From: Methanobacteriaceae archaeon
Lineage (GTDB): Archaea > Methanobacteriota > Methanobacteria > Methanobacteriales > Methanobacteriaceae
Reading direction: 5' to 3'
Length of the DNA: 24,606 nt
NCBI GenBank assembly: GCA_017883605.1
Contig: JADGNH010000009.1
Coordinates: 1 to 24,606 of the forward strand
The position numbers and the translations under genes were made by a program. Within the stretch, counting starts at the first letter, position 1. Each line of letters opens with the position of its first letter. Below the pieces are notes generated by a model. The model saw nothing but the letters and a program-made list of their open reading frames with translations. It was not told the DNA's origin and made no database searches. Below are positions 1 to 8,972 of this stretch, piece after piece.

Positions 1-201
1 TAATATTAACTTTATGGTTAATGTGTTATTTAAGTTAATGGACCCAGTGGATTTATAGATGGTTATGATCTTATAAAAAGGAATTTCACAGGTGAGTTAG
101 GTGGGATGAGCTAAGAAATTTACAAGTGAAGTCTAAATTTTGGTGAAATGGGCAAGAAGTTTATGATAAATGACTGCATAAATATAATATTGGTGTTAAT
201 T
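1..201. other. Upstream non-coding segment, possible tail of an earlier gene
   Basis: No gene can be supported here. One plus-strand frame is open from base 2 to a TAG at 56-58 (18 codons ending DPVDL), so the last codons of a gene entering from the left are possible but unproven. A TATA-like TTATAAAAA lies at about 71-79 and could drive the next gene. GGTGA at 142-146 is only one base from an ATG at 148, too close to serve it well. Confidence 0.35.
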
Positions 202-657
202 ATGGAAATAAAGGAAAAGATGGTAGAAGAGACACAGGTAGCATATATATCTGCAAAAGGACCTTATGACCAGTTAATGGAACTTTTCAGCGAATTAGTG
301 GGATTTGTTATGGGTAAAGGCTTACAAATGACCGGGCCTCCCTTTGGGATATACTACAACAGTCCCATGGAAGTTCCACAGGAAGAATTACTGTTTGAAG
401 TGGGAATGCCCTTCATTGGAGAAGCAGAAGAAGGCAGGGTTAAGATCAAAAAAATCCCGGCCCAAAACGTCCTTTCAACGGTTCATAAGGGGTCTTATAG
501 TGGAGTAAGTTCAGTATACATGGCCTTGGCAGAATATACCCTGAAAAATGGTTACGAGATAGTGGGACCGCCCATGGAAATCTATCTAAGCAACCCCAGC
601 GAAGTGGCAGAAGAAGATCTGTTGACTGAAATACGGTTTCCAGTGGTTAAAAAGTAG
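202..657 (+). CDS. GyrI-like small-molecule-binding domain protein
   Basis: The 151-residue product resembles the GyrI-like / effector-binding domain family (the ligand-binding fold of SbmC/GyrI and of BmrR/Rob C-termini). The repeated pattern fits: VAYISAKGPYDQL near the N-terminus, a middle GPPFGIYYNSP, then a second half with VLSTVHKGSYSGV and GPPMEIYLSNP, giving two alpha-beta-beta halves. There is no DNA-binding domain, so it is a stand-alone ligand-binding protein rather than a regulator; the ligand is unknown. I chose the ATG at 202 because GGTG at 192-195 sits six bases upstream and the protein then begins MEIKEKMVEE, typical for this family. An in-frame ATG at 148 adds 18 unlike, hydrophobic residues and has GGTGA only one base away. 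A T8 run at 758-765 is the probable transcript end. Confidence 0.75.
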   Translation: MEIKEKMVEETQVAYISAKGPYDQLMELFSELVGFVMGKGLQMTGPPFGIYYNSPMEVPQEELLFEVGMPFIGEAEEGRVKIKKIPAQNVLSTVHKGSYSGVSSVYMALAEYTLKNGYEIVGPPMEIYLSNPSEVAEEDLLTEIRFPVVKK

Positions 658-757
658 GATTTAGTCGTTTAAAAGGCAAAAAAAAATTAAATCCTTAAAT
701 CTAAAGAGGGCTTAAAATAGAAGGTAGAAATTAATTTCTAATCTTTCAAAAAATTTA

Positions 758-765
758 TTTTTTTT
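758..765 (+). terminator. Oligo-T transcript end after the GyrI-like gene
   Basis: A run of eight T on the plus strand, about 100 bases after the GyrI-like stop codon and without a clear hairpin. Archaeal RNA polymerase terminates at oligo-T tracts, so this is the best candidate end for that gene. Confidence 0.45.
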
Positions 766-801
766 ATAAATTTGGTTAAAAAAAATTGAAGTAATCCTAT
801 C

Positions 802-866
802 TTTACATATTTACCATAGTCCAATAGTCCCTACTTACATATTTTTACCATACCCTCCATTACATA
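802..866. repeat. Degenerate tandem repeat, about 33 bp x 2
   Basis: TTACATATTTACCATA near 803 is followed by TTACATATTTTTACCATA near 835. Two diverged copies lie between the convergent GyrI-like and SepCysS genes. The similarity is limited, but it resembles the better tandem duplications elsewhere in the window. Confidence 0.4.
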
Positions 867-877
867 AATTTTAAAAT

Positions 878-899
878 AACCCTTATTTTAGGAAGGGTT
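878..899 (-). terminator. Hairpin overlapping the SepCysS stop codon
   Basis: AACCCTT at 878-884 and AAGGGTT at 893-899 form a perfect 7-bp inverted repeat with an 8-base loop that contains the SepCysS TAA. On the minus strand it is followed by ATTTTAAAATTT. The hairpin plus weak U-tract suggests a transcript end or 3'-end structure. Confidence 0.5.
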
Positions 900-2033
900 T
901 TTATATTTTCCTGCAATTTCTTTAAAGGACTCTGCGATATAATTCATCTGATCTTCACTGAAGCCGTAGACACTGCACTTGAACCATCTGGTCTGACCTC
1001 TTTTGATCCCTACAATCTTTTTTTTCTTAAGTTCTTCGTAGAGGAAGAAACCACGGCGGGGATGATCCTGGGCTATTCTATCAAAAACAGGGGTTTCAAA
1101 CCGTACCAGGTCGTGTTCTTTGGGTTTCACACCTAACTGTTTCACACCCTCAATTTTTTCCATCTTATCCACGAAATCTCTGGTTTTTTGAACCTCCACA
1201 TCCCATTTTTCCACTCTTTCCCCCACGTATGGTAGGGAAGCCATGAGGGTGGCCACCGGCGCCCCCCGGCTGGTGCAGCCCAGCATTTCTATCTCCTTTA
1301 CCGCGTGTCGCAGGGACTTTTTAAGCACCAGGTCAGCCCATTCATCCTTCATACCCAGCACCCCTATAGGGCCGGAGGCAGCCATGCTTTTATGCCCGCT
1401 GCCCACCACAAAATCAGCATTTAAAGCTTTAGCATCTATAGGCATCCTTCCCATTGAATATGCACAGTTTAAAAGTAGGGGTATGCCGGTTTTATGGATT
1501 ATTTTACCAACTGCACTTGAATCTGTGAGATTACCGTAGTTACCGTCGACATGGGTTAATAAAACGAGACTGATCTCTCCTCCTCTGTCCAGCTGATTAT
1601 CAAGAACTTCCTGATAGCTTTCAGGAGTTATTTTAAACTCAGGATGATCCGTATGAGGGACCTCCACCATGTTCAGGCCGCAGCGTTCAGCAGCGATATG
1701 GGTGGTGTAATGGGCGTTTCCATCTATCAATATGGTATCCCCTGGTTTGCAAAGGGAATGCATCACTGCGAATTTCCCTTCCCGGGCTCCGTGAACTGTT
1801 CGGGCGTGATCCACATTTATGAAGCTGGCCAGATCGTCCAGGAAACCGTGTATCTGGGGTTTTGATATCTGATCCAGTCTACCTGCGCAGTAGTCACATA
1901 CACTGTAACCATCTGAAAACTCGTATAGTGCTTTCCTGGCTTCTTTGGGCAATACACCCCCCCTCTGTAAAGGGTTGAGATTTAAATTATCTCTTTCAGT
2001 ATTCCGACTTAAAGAATAATCTTGACATTCCAT
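888..2033 (-). CDS. pscS: O-phospho-L-seryl-tRNA:Cys-tRNA synthase (SepCysS)
   Basis: PLP-dependent fold type I enzyme converting phosphoseryl-tRNA(Cys) to Cys-tRNA(Cys), the second step of the indirect cysteine pathway of methanogens, after SepRS. Numbering from the upstream GTG at 2042: PLP lysine K218 in GSGHKSMAASGP; paired cysteines C49 and C52 in SVCDYCAGRLD; third conserved cysteine C256 in LGCTSRG, corresponding to the active-site cysteines of the family; EARKALYEF and THVDGNYGN also fit. Length is normal for the family. Start choice: the ATG at 2031-2033 has AAGGTGA five bases upstream, whereas a GTG at 2040-2042 lies inside that ribosome site. I therefore take the ATG (381 residues). 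SepRS and SepCysE are not in the window. Confidence 0.95.
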   Translation of the reverse strand: MECQDYSLSRNTERDNLNLNPLQRGGVLPKEARKALYEFSDGYSVCDYCAGRLDQISKPQIHGFLDDLASFINVDHARTVHGAREGKFAVMHSLCKPGDTILIDGNAHYTTHIAAERCGLNMVEVPHTDHPEFKITPESYQEVLDNQLDRGGEISLVLLTHVDGNYGNLTDSSAVGKIIHKTGIPLLLNCAYSMGRMPIDAKALNADFVVGSGHKSMAASGPIGVLGMKDEWADLVLKKSLRHAVKEIEMLGCTSRGAPVATLMASLPYVGERVEKWDVEVQKTRDFVDKMEKIEGVKQLGVKPKEHDLVRFETPVFDRIAQDHPRRGFFLYEELKKKKIVGIKRGQTRWFKCSVYGFSEDQMNYIAESFKEIAGKYKNPS

Positions 2034-2038
2034 GGGAT

Positions 2039-2045
2039 TCACCTT
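2039..2045 (-). promoter_or_regulatory. Ribosome binding site that decides the SepCysS start
   Basis: AAGGTGA on the minus strand, complementary to the usual methanogen 16S 3' end, ends five bases before the ATG at 2033. It overlaps the alternative GTG at 2042, which argues against that start. Confidence 0.7.
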
Positions 2046-2095
2046 ATAATATAGTTGGGTTTCCTCTAAAATTAATTTAATTATTTCATTTTATT

Positions 2096-2193
2096 GATCA
2101 TATTAATTCCAATTCATTTATTAGATCATCTTATTCCAATTCATTTATTAGATCATATTAATTCCAATTCATTTATTGATCATCTTATTCCAA
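2096..2193. repeat. Tandem repeat of 27-28 bp, about 3.6 copies, alternating variants
   Basis: Four units start with GATCAT at 2096, 2124, 2151 and 2178. Units 1 and 3 continue ATTAATTCCAATTC; units 2 and 4 continue CTTATTCCAA. The A-B-A-B order suggests that a two-unit block (about 55 bp) was duplicated after the first duplication. There are no spacers, so it is not CRISPR. It lies between the GT-C gene and SepCysS. Confidence 0.85.
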
Positions 2194-2251
2194 ATTTTTT
2201 TTATAATCAGTTATTTCTAGATTTTTTTTTATTTCTTTTTAATTCTTTTTT

Positions 2252-4000
2252 TTAGTTTTGGGAGATCATAGGTTTGAATATGAATTCACCAACTTTAAGT
2301 GGCATGGTTATATTTTCAACGTCTGAATAATAGATATTGAGTCCGTTGGGCAGTTTAATAGTTTTTATCTCTATTTGTGATTCGAGTTCTTTATAAAATT
2401 GAGATTTATCATCCATGATCCACACCATTTTGGTGGTGGAGGGTTTTATGGGAATTTCTAAATTGTTACCTTCAACGCCGGATCCAAGGTGCATTTTTCC
2501 ATAGGAAAAGGATACATTGTCCTTCATTTTTGCACTCTTCAACTGGGAGTTTTCAGAATCAAAGAGATAATATATATCGTATTCCGGCAGATAATACATG
2601 GCCTTTCTCCAGCTAAAACCCTGATCTTCCCTTATAATGTCCCTTATAACAATCTGAGTGGTGTTAGGATTAAAATTAGATATATCCATAATGTTTTTAA
2701 TATGTAAATCCATATTCTGGTCGTTTATAACTCTCTTCTCATTGTTGTACATAAATGACAGGTCTATCCCCAGTGTAATCTTCTGGGAATAGTTCATATT
2801 ACTGATTTGAGTTTCCCAGGTTGTCTCTTCATTCAGATTATAGGGATAGAAAAAGTAGACGCTGTTTATGAAGATGTAGAGGATTAAAATAATAATAATA
2901 CACATGGATTTTGCTGAGATATTGAATTTAGGGCTGATATCCTTGAATTTAGGGCTTATATCATTAGAAAAAGTCTGGATTATGTATCCCAATATTAAAA
3001 TCAGGGCAGATAAATAGACTAAAATATATCCTGGTTTGGATAGTGGTATCAGAACCTGGAAAAGAAAGGCGGGCAGTATCCACAGTGCCAGGAAAATAAA
3101 ATTGAAATTTTTCAGTATTTTCCTGTTTATAATAGTTTTGCGCATCTTAAAAAGGAATATTATAAGGAACAAAGCCCCTAAGAAACCTAACCCTAATATG
3201 AGCCATGAAAAGAGCATTCCGTCAAGTAATAAATGATTGGAAAGCGGGGCTCCGAATAATACTGAGCTGGTTTGAAATGACCCTGAAAAATGTTGTGATG
3301 CAGAAAGGTAGGGCCCCATACCATTGGCCAACATGATGGTGGGGATTAACCATAATAAAACAGACGCCACCATCACTATAAATGCCTTTAATATCTGTTT
3401 ATAACCATTATCACCATAAAATAGGCAGAACAGCCACAATGGGAACATGAAGATGATAAGATCCTGTCTGAAACCTCCGGCCAGGCCCAGTATCAGGGCG
3501 GATAAATAGAAAAACTTCTGATTCCCTCTGAGCACTTGGTATGAGGTAAAAGCTATTAAAATGGCTAAAAACGCTTCGCCGGGATATATGGTCGCGATTT
3601 CACCATAAAACCAGAAGATGGGACTGAAAATAAGTAAGATGGAACTGATGATTCCAACATTCCTGGAGAAGATCTGTTTGGCCAGGAAGTAGAGAAGTAT
3701 AACGGTTAATATGCTGAAAAGAATGCCCAGAAATATGAGGCTCAGGTTGGCATCGTGGAAGACGGTGTTAACCACCCTTCCCAGGGCCACGTAGAGAATG
3801 TACCCCGGAGGCTGGGGCTGGTGAATAGCAATATTGTAGTTCTCCAGGGCCAGGGCGAAGTTCACAGAATCCCATTCATAGAGATATTTGCTGATAAAGG
3901 GGATTCTGGTGATGGCCACCAGCAGGCCAAAAAACAGTGAAATTAGGAGGTCCATTTTAAGGCTGTTTTTTGAGCTTGAATATTTGCTATGATCAGTCAT
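2252..4000 (-). CDS. GT-C / family 39-like membrane glycosyltransferase
   Basis: The 582-residue protein has many hydrophobic segments in its first two thirds and a soluble C-terminal part (roughly residues 400-582). The N-terminal TM helix is followed by YEWDSVNFALALE (residues 41-53) and HQPQPPGYILY (60-70). This acidic motif in the first loop is typical of GT-C enzymes (PMT/ArnT/DUF2723 type) that move sugars from lipid-linked donors on the outer membrane face. Donor and acceptor cannot be read from sequence; roles in glycoprotein or envelope glycan assembly are inference. The ATG at 3998-4000 has AGGGG upstream. It lies 67 bases downstream of the PHP gene and may be cotranscribed. A 7-residue in-frame duplication (DISPKFK/DISPKFN) sits in a loop before a late TM helix. 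Confidence 0.75.
   Translation of the reverse strand: MTDHSKYSSSKNSLKMDLLISLFFGLLVAITRIPFISKYLYEWDSVNFALALENYNIAIHQPQPPGYILYVALGRVVNTVFHDANLSLIFLGILFSILTVILLYFLAKQIFSRNVGIISSILLIFSPIFWFYGEIATIYPGEAFLAILIAFTSYQVLRGNQKFFYLSALILGLAGGFRQDLIIFMFPLWLFCLFYGDNGYKQILKAFIVMVASVLLWLIPTIMLANGMGPYLSASQHFSGSFQTSSVLFGAPLSNHLLLDGMLFSWLILGLGFLGALFLIIFLFKMRKTIINRKILKNFNFIFLALWILPAFLFQVLIPLSKPGYILVYLSALILILGYIIQTFSNDISPKFKDISPKFNISAKSMCIIIILILYIFINSVYFFYPYNLNEETTWETQISNMNYSQKITLGIDLSFMYNNEKRVINDQNMDLHIKNIMDISNFNPNTTQIVIRDIIREDQGFSWRKAMYYLPEYDIYYLFDSENSQLKSAKMKDNVSFSYGKMHLGSGVEGNNLEIPIKPSTTKMVWIMDDKSQFYKELESQIEIKTIKLPNGLNIYYSDVENITMPLKVGEFIFKPMISQN
2921..2962. repeat. In-frame 21-bp tandem duplication inside the GT-C gene
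   Basis: Two 21-bp copies (2921-2941 and 2942-2962) differ at two bases and encode DISPKFK and DISPKFN back to back. The length is a multiple of three, so the frame is kept. It falls in a non-membrane loop, where an insertion would be tolerated. Confidence 0.85.
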
Positions 4001-4067
4001 TTAAGAACCCCTGATTTCTATAATACATCTAAGAACCATTAATTTATTATATACATCTAAAGTTTCC

Positions 4068-4706
4068 CTAAAAAACTTGTCTTCTCCATATCTTCAAAAG
4101 CCAGGTTAATCCCAAGTTTATGGGCCACGATTTTTCACCAAAAATTTCGAAATCTCCCTTCAGCACTGCTTCTTGGATATCATCTGATCTGGTGATAATA
4201 CCTGCCTTTCCCAATTCATTCAGGAAATGGGAGTCGCTGCCGGCAATGGTTTTCAGACCATGGGCAGATGCAAATTTTGCTGCCTTATCATTGTACTTTT
4301 GGAGAATGCACCGGGAGTTAAAGACCTCCAGGTGGTCTATGAACTTAATATCATTCTCATCAGGATGCACCGCCGTGCTCCGAACGCCGTCAAAGGGGTG
4401 TGGAATGACTACTACACCATTTTGAGCCCTTATATCATCTACAATATCTATAAAGGTCTTTGATCTGATATCTTCTGATAAAAAAAGACCTATCACCTCA
4501 CCTCTTTCTGTAGTTATCTCAGAACCCACAATTACCCTGAATTCATTGGTTTCATATTTTTTGGCCTTCAACCCGCCTTTAATGGTGTTGTGGTCAGTAA
4601 TAGCTATCCCTGAAAGTCCCTTTTTTAGAGCAGCTTTCACCATTTTTTCCAGGTCCAGGAACCCGTCTGAAGAATACTTGGAATGGGTATGGAGGTCGTA
4701 TTTCAT
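4068..4706 (-). CDS. PHP-domain metal-dependent phosphoesterase
   Basis: A 212-residue PHP domain of the TrpH/YciV type. Metal-ligand motifs are all present: HTH at residues 6-8, DH at 38-39, E63 in GSEITTERGE, H103 in IPHPFDG, E127 in HLEVFNSR, and DSH at 158-160. Family members hydrolyse phosphoesters such as 3',5'-bisphosphonucleotides or RNA 5' ends; the substrate here is unknown. No polymerase or helix-hairpin-helix domain is attached. The ATG at 4704-4706 has no GG-rich ribosome site. A TATA box at 4730-4736 lies about 24-30 bases upstream, so the mRNA may be nearly leaderless. GAPDH terminators lie just upstream, supporting an independent promoter; the GT-C gene follows 67 bases downstream. 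Confidence 0.85.
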   Translation of the reverse strand: MKYDLHTHSKYSSDGFLDLEKMVKAALKKGLSGIAITDHNTIKGGLKAKKYETNEFRVIVGSEITTERGEVIGLFLSEDIRSKTFIDIVDDIRAQNGVVVIPHPFDGVRSTAVHPDENDIKFIDHLEVFNSRCILQKYNDKAAKFASAHGLKTIAGSDSHFLNELGKAGIITRSDDIQEAVLKGDFEIFGEKSWPINLGLTWLLKIWRRQVF

Positions 4707-4729
4707 GTTCTATAAAAGTATGTTTTGTT

Positions 4730-4736
4730 ATAAAAG
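4730..4736 (-). promoter_or_regulatory. TATA box of the PHP gene, probably leaderless transcript
   Basis: TTTTATA on the minus strand, centred about 27 bases before the ATG at 4706, the usual archaeal TATA-to-start distance. No ribosome site lies between. A second TTTTATA at 4711-4717 is too close to the ATG to act as a TATA box. Confidence 0.5.
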
Positions 4737-4750
4737 TAAAAAATTTATTT

Positions 4751-4797
4751 AAAAAATTATAAAAAAAACTAGATTTCAGGGGAAAACATAAAAAAAA
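4751..4797 (-). terminator. Tandem oligo-T terminators after GAPDH
   Basis: On the minus strand the GAPDH stop is followed by CCCC and T8 (4790-4797), a second T8 (4761-4768) and T6 (4751-4756). Repeated oligo-T tracts are the standard archaeal transcript end. They separate GAPDH from the PHP promoter. Confidence 0.7.
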
Positions 4798-4816
4798 GGG
4801 GCATGAAATTTAAATT

Positions 4817-5833
4817 TTACCCCAGGATGCCCATATTTTTATTTGTTTTCTCAATAGATTTGGATGGATCCTCTTCCATCTCCAGCATGGCCCGGATACA
4901 GTCCACGTTCTCCGGCACTACGTCTGATTCCTGGTGGATGGCCTGCATGTAGTATAGTTCTCCGTCAACAATGTTAATGGATTCTTTCCACACCGCGATT
5001 TCGAATAAGTCACTTCTGGACCTTCCTATGTCTCGGGCGAATTCCATGATTTGAGCTGTGGATCCGGCGCCCTTATTTGCTTCAAATAGCAGGACACGAG
5101 GAGTTTTTTCAAAGGTGTCTATGATGTCGTCCAATGAGGGGGTTGATTCCATCTCTACCATGAGGTTGTGCTGGTGCATGAGGGTGGTTGGTACCAGAAT
5201 AGCCATGGTGACAATATTAAGGCCGTACATAACTGTTTGCACGTCTGGCCCGTGGTGACTGGGCACAGTGGGGGGGTTAGGCACTATAGCGTTGATAGGT
5301 CCGGTTTTAACGTCTCCAGGGTCGGCTCCTCTTCTTACCATCACTGCTCGCACCTTTTTTATTCCGCAGAGGTCTTTGATGGGTTGAAGAGTCCTACAAA
5401 GGCCGGTGGTGTTGCAGGACACAACTCTTACGTAATCAGAACCCCAGGCATCTTTATAGTTTGAGAAGGAATTGAATGATTGCCCAATGGCATCGTGCTT
5501 CTCTCCACCCTGGAAGATGCCTTTAACTCCTTTCTCCTGGTAGACTTCCTTGTTCTTAGCCCCGATGCCCCCCGGGGTGCAGTCAACCATGATATCGATC
5601 TTTTCGTAGAGATCATCAATGGTGCCAGTTACAGGTATGCCTGCTTCTTCGAAGAGGCCTTCTCTTTCTGGTGCACTGATGTAAAGAGGGAATCCCTTCT
5701 CAACTGCCATTTTTGCTTCAAAGTCCGGGGTTCGCTTGGTTACCCCCATAATCTTCATATCGTCCTGACAGGACACCGCGTCCGCCACTCTTTTACCTAT
5801 GGTTCCGTATCCGTTTATTCCCGCGTTTTTCAT
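4817..5833 (-). CDS. gap: Archaeal type II glyceraldehyde-3-phosphate dehydrogenase (phosphorylating)
   Basis: Interconverts glyceraldehyde 3-phosphate and 1,3-bisphosphoglycerate with NAD(P); in methanogens it mainly serves gluconeogenesis. The 338-residue length is normal. Visible are the N-terminal Rossmann motif GINGYGTIGKRV (residues 5-16), VTKRTPDFEA after the second strand, DCTPGGIGAKN (84-94), the catalytic Cys140 in VVSCNTTGLCRT, and the archaeal signature HHGPDVQTV. The ATG at 5831-5833 has AGGGGA about eight bases upstream. A TATA box at 5917-5924 would give a leader of about 60 bases. T-runs follow the gene at 4751-4797. It lies after the aIF1A-RIO1-KH-Topo VI cluster on the same strand but is separated by 270 bases and a T9 run, so it is probably transcribed alone. 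Confidence 0.96.
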   Translation of the reverse strand: MKNAGINGYGTIGKRVADAVSCQDDMKIMGVTKRTPDFEAKMAVEKGFPLYISAPEREGLFEEAGIPVTGTIDDLYEKIDIMVDCTPGGIGAKNKEVYQEKGVKGIFQGGEKHDAIGQSFNSFSNYKDAWGSDYVRVVSCNTTGLCRTLQPIKDLCGIKKVRAVMVRRGADPGDVKTGPINAIVPNPPTVPSHHGPDVQTVMYGLNIVTMAILVPTTLMHQHNLMVEMESTPSLDDIIDTFEKTPRVLLFEANKGAGSTAQIMEFARDIGRSRSDLFEIAVWKESINIVDGELYYMQAIHQESDVVPENVDCIRAMLEMEEDPSKSIEKTNKNMGILG

Positions 5834-5916
5834 GATTAATCCCCTTCATTATAAAATTAATTGCTTAACCTATTTTATGGTATTTTTTTAATGATATTAT
5901 AAGTTTTACTATTTTG

Positions 5917-5924
5917 TTATATAA
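5917..5924 (-). promoter_or_regulatory. TATA box of GAPDH
   Basis: TTATATAA lies 84-91 bases before the GAPDH ATG. With the usual TATA-to-start distance the leader would be about 60 bases and include the AGGGGA ribosome site. It is the best TATA match in this gap. Confidence 0.5.
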
Positions 5925-5975
5925 GGAAAAAAGCACGTTTTAGATGGTATTATAGAATTTTGATAACAATTAAGC

Positions 5976-5999
5976 ATGATTCTTAAAAAATAGAATCAT
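5976..5999. promoter_or_regulatory. Perfect 8-bp inverted repeat upstream of the GAPDH promoter
   Basis: ATGATTCT at 5976-5983 and AGAATCAT at 5992-5999 are exact inverted copies with an 8-base, A/T-only centre. The site lies about 50 bases upstream of the putative GAPDH TATA box and beyond the Topo VI A T-run terminator. It could be an operator or activator site, or a 3' hairpin; the sequence does not decide. Confidence 0.4.
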
Positions 6000-6062
6000 A
6001 ACATGTAATATCAACATATTAATACGAAAAATAGGAATAATAAATAAAAAATTAGAAAAAAA

Positions 6063-6071
6063 GAAAAAAAA
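6063..6071 (-). terminator. Oligo-T terminator after Topo VI A
   Basis: A T9 run on the minus strand about 30 bases after the Topo VI A stop, followed by a further T-rich stretch. It is the likely end of the Topo VI transcript. Confidence 0.55.
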
Positions 6072-6103
6072 AGTTTTGATCAACCTTTTATTTAAGGCTA
6101 ATT

Positions 6104-7148
<1,045 letters not shown>

Positions 7149-7159
<11 letters not shown>

Positions 7160-8714
7160 GGGCGTCGCCTAATATTTTTGGTTTCCTGGTTACTTTTGCT
7201 AAAATGGTATCATATTCTGGAACGTCTTTTCCTGCCAGGACAGCTGCTTCTCTTAATATTACTGGTACGTATGTTTCAAACACCTTGGAACGCATGGCCT
7301 CTTCTTGGGCAGATTTCTTTGCCCTTAAATATTTCTGGAGGCTTCTGGATATTTTCATGGTGGCCTGTCTTACCTCGTGCAGTATTTCAGGTTCCGGAGC
7401 AATACTCTGCTTTCCAGTGGATAGGTAGGGCACGTTGGTAGATACAATATTGACAAAAACGGTTATTGGGGCATTTTCAAGGTCTCTTATTCCGTAACGC
7501 TTCCAATCTATGCTTTTTAAGCCCTCTGTTATGGCACAGCTTCCTTGATCAAAGGTTAAAGGCACTCTGTTGGCGAACCTCATGATCTCGGCCCGTTTTT
7601 GTTCTCCTACCGGCCTTCCAGATTCTCCTCCGTAGGAGATTCCTGCTTCTATTACAAATGCCACCCCTCCCCGGTAGGTTTTCGGCTTTCTGGTGGTGGT
7701 TGCCACAAATTCGGGGTTTAAAATTTCCCGCATACCCTTCTCGATCTGGGCCTTTCCGATGGGGATTAACCCCGAGGTGGGTGGTGCCATGAAGTCCATT
7801 CGAGTGAAAAGATCCACAATTTGCTCTGCTTCCTCCCATTTCATGTCTTTGGGCCGTTTGTTAAGGTCGATTCCAGTGATCTTCTGGATCTCGTTAACTC
7901 GATTGGTGGACATTCTGGACAGGGAACTGGTAAGTAAACTTCTGAATCTCCTTTTATCGGTGTGTTTAGCCATGAATATAAGATCATCGGCAGTTACACC
8001 CCGGGGGTGGGGCAGTACCTCCTTAGGTAAGGGGGGGATCTCGTTGGTGGCCCTTTCAAAGATGAATTTATGCCCGGTGGGGTCCCGGAATCTTATCCTG
8101 GCGTGGGGGTTGGCAATCACGGTTCTCCTAATATACTCGTATGCCCCCTGTTCGCTCAGGGAATATGAAACGTCTTTGAAGTGCAGTTCCAGGGATACAC
8201 CGGTTGATTTGACCTCTACCGCTTTTCGCTCTAATATGAGTCCCTGGTTCTTTTTGACATCCATTTTGAATGTCATCTCCACTCCCTTAAGCTTTTCACC
8301 TTCATAGTATCTAGATACCACCCTGGCTGGTTTTCCGGTGGTCATCTGGGACAATAGAACACATCCACTGCATCCTAAACCCTGCTGACCCCGGGATTGG
8401 ATGTTACGAAATTTGGAACCGGCGAACATGGTACAGTAAACCCTGGTTATGAAGGCCTCGGGGATACCTGGACCATTGTCTGTATGTTTTAAGATGTAAT
8501 GGTCTTTATCCACTCTTTTAAGGTCTATGGTTATTTCTGGTTGTATTCCCGCCTCTTCAGCAGCGTCAAGACTGTTGGTGATGAGTTCATGGAACACCAT
8601 GGTCAGGGATCTTATCTTACCAGAAAATCCCAGCATCTGCTTGTTTCTTCTAAAAAATTCTGATGCTGTAAGTTCTTTAAATTCTTCAAAAAGTTCAGCT
8701 GCTTCTCTCTCCAA
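7149..8714 (-). CDS. top6B: DNA topoisomerase VI subunit B
   Basis: GHKL ATPase subunit of Topo VI; ATP-driven dimerisation controls the DNA gate. Of 521 residues: N-box HELITNSLDA with E43 and N47, DNGPG at 79-83, GQQGLGCSG at 109-117, then an H2TH segment and an S5-type transducer with STGKQSIAP carrying the switch lysine. Length is normal. The start is TTG at 8712-8714, decided by a strong AAGGAGG ending six bases upstream. The gene is followed by overlapping Topo VI A and preceded by a 258-bp gap with a 21-bp tandem repeat. Confidence 0.96.
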
Positions 8715-8879
8715 AGTAAGCCTCCTTATTAATAATTCCTTCTATTGATTTTGTGATCTATTTGTTAGTATCTTAAATTTTTAATTAAATCTAGACATTT
8801 TTTAAATTAAAAAGTATCCAATTATAATATTTAATATTTTATTTTTATTATAATATTGATTGTATCAATTTGGATTCAT

Positions 8880-8958
8880 TTCATTTAGGATATAATAATC
8901 TTCATTTAGGATATAATAATCTTCATTTAGGATATAATAATCTTCATTTACGATATCG
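8880..8958. repeat. 21-bp tandem repeat, 3 exact copies plus a partial
   Basis: Exact copies at 8880-8900, 8901-8921 and 8922-8942, then a diverged partial to 8958, next to the KH gene's 3' end. Read on the minus strand, each unit is a complete micro-frame ATG-AAG-ATT-ATT-ATA-TCC-TAA (MKIIIS), with the stop directly followed by the next ATG; the diverged unit reads MTIS. There are no spacers, so it is not CRISPR. Confidence 0.9.
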
Positions 8959-8972
8959 TCATTTTAAATCTC

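Noticed and set aside
1..58. Open frame ending DPVDL as the end of a named upstream gene
   Set aside because: Only 18 codons are visible with no recognisable motif, so it cannot be called a gene.
148..201. Upstream ATG extending the GyrI-like protein by 18 residues
   Set aside because: Its GGTGA lies only one base away and the added residues do not match the family; the ATG at 202 has proper spacing.
2096..2193. CRISPR-like appearance of the tandem arrays (also 8880, 14303, 22985)
   Set aside because: Units are directly adjacent with no unique spacers, units differ from array to array, and no cas genes are present.
7693..8307. 204-codon plus-strand open frame inside Topo VI B
   Set aside because: It is antisense to well-conserved Topo VI B sequence and shows no recognisable domain.
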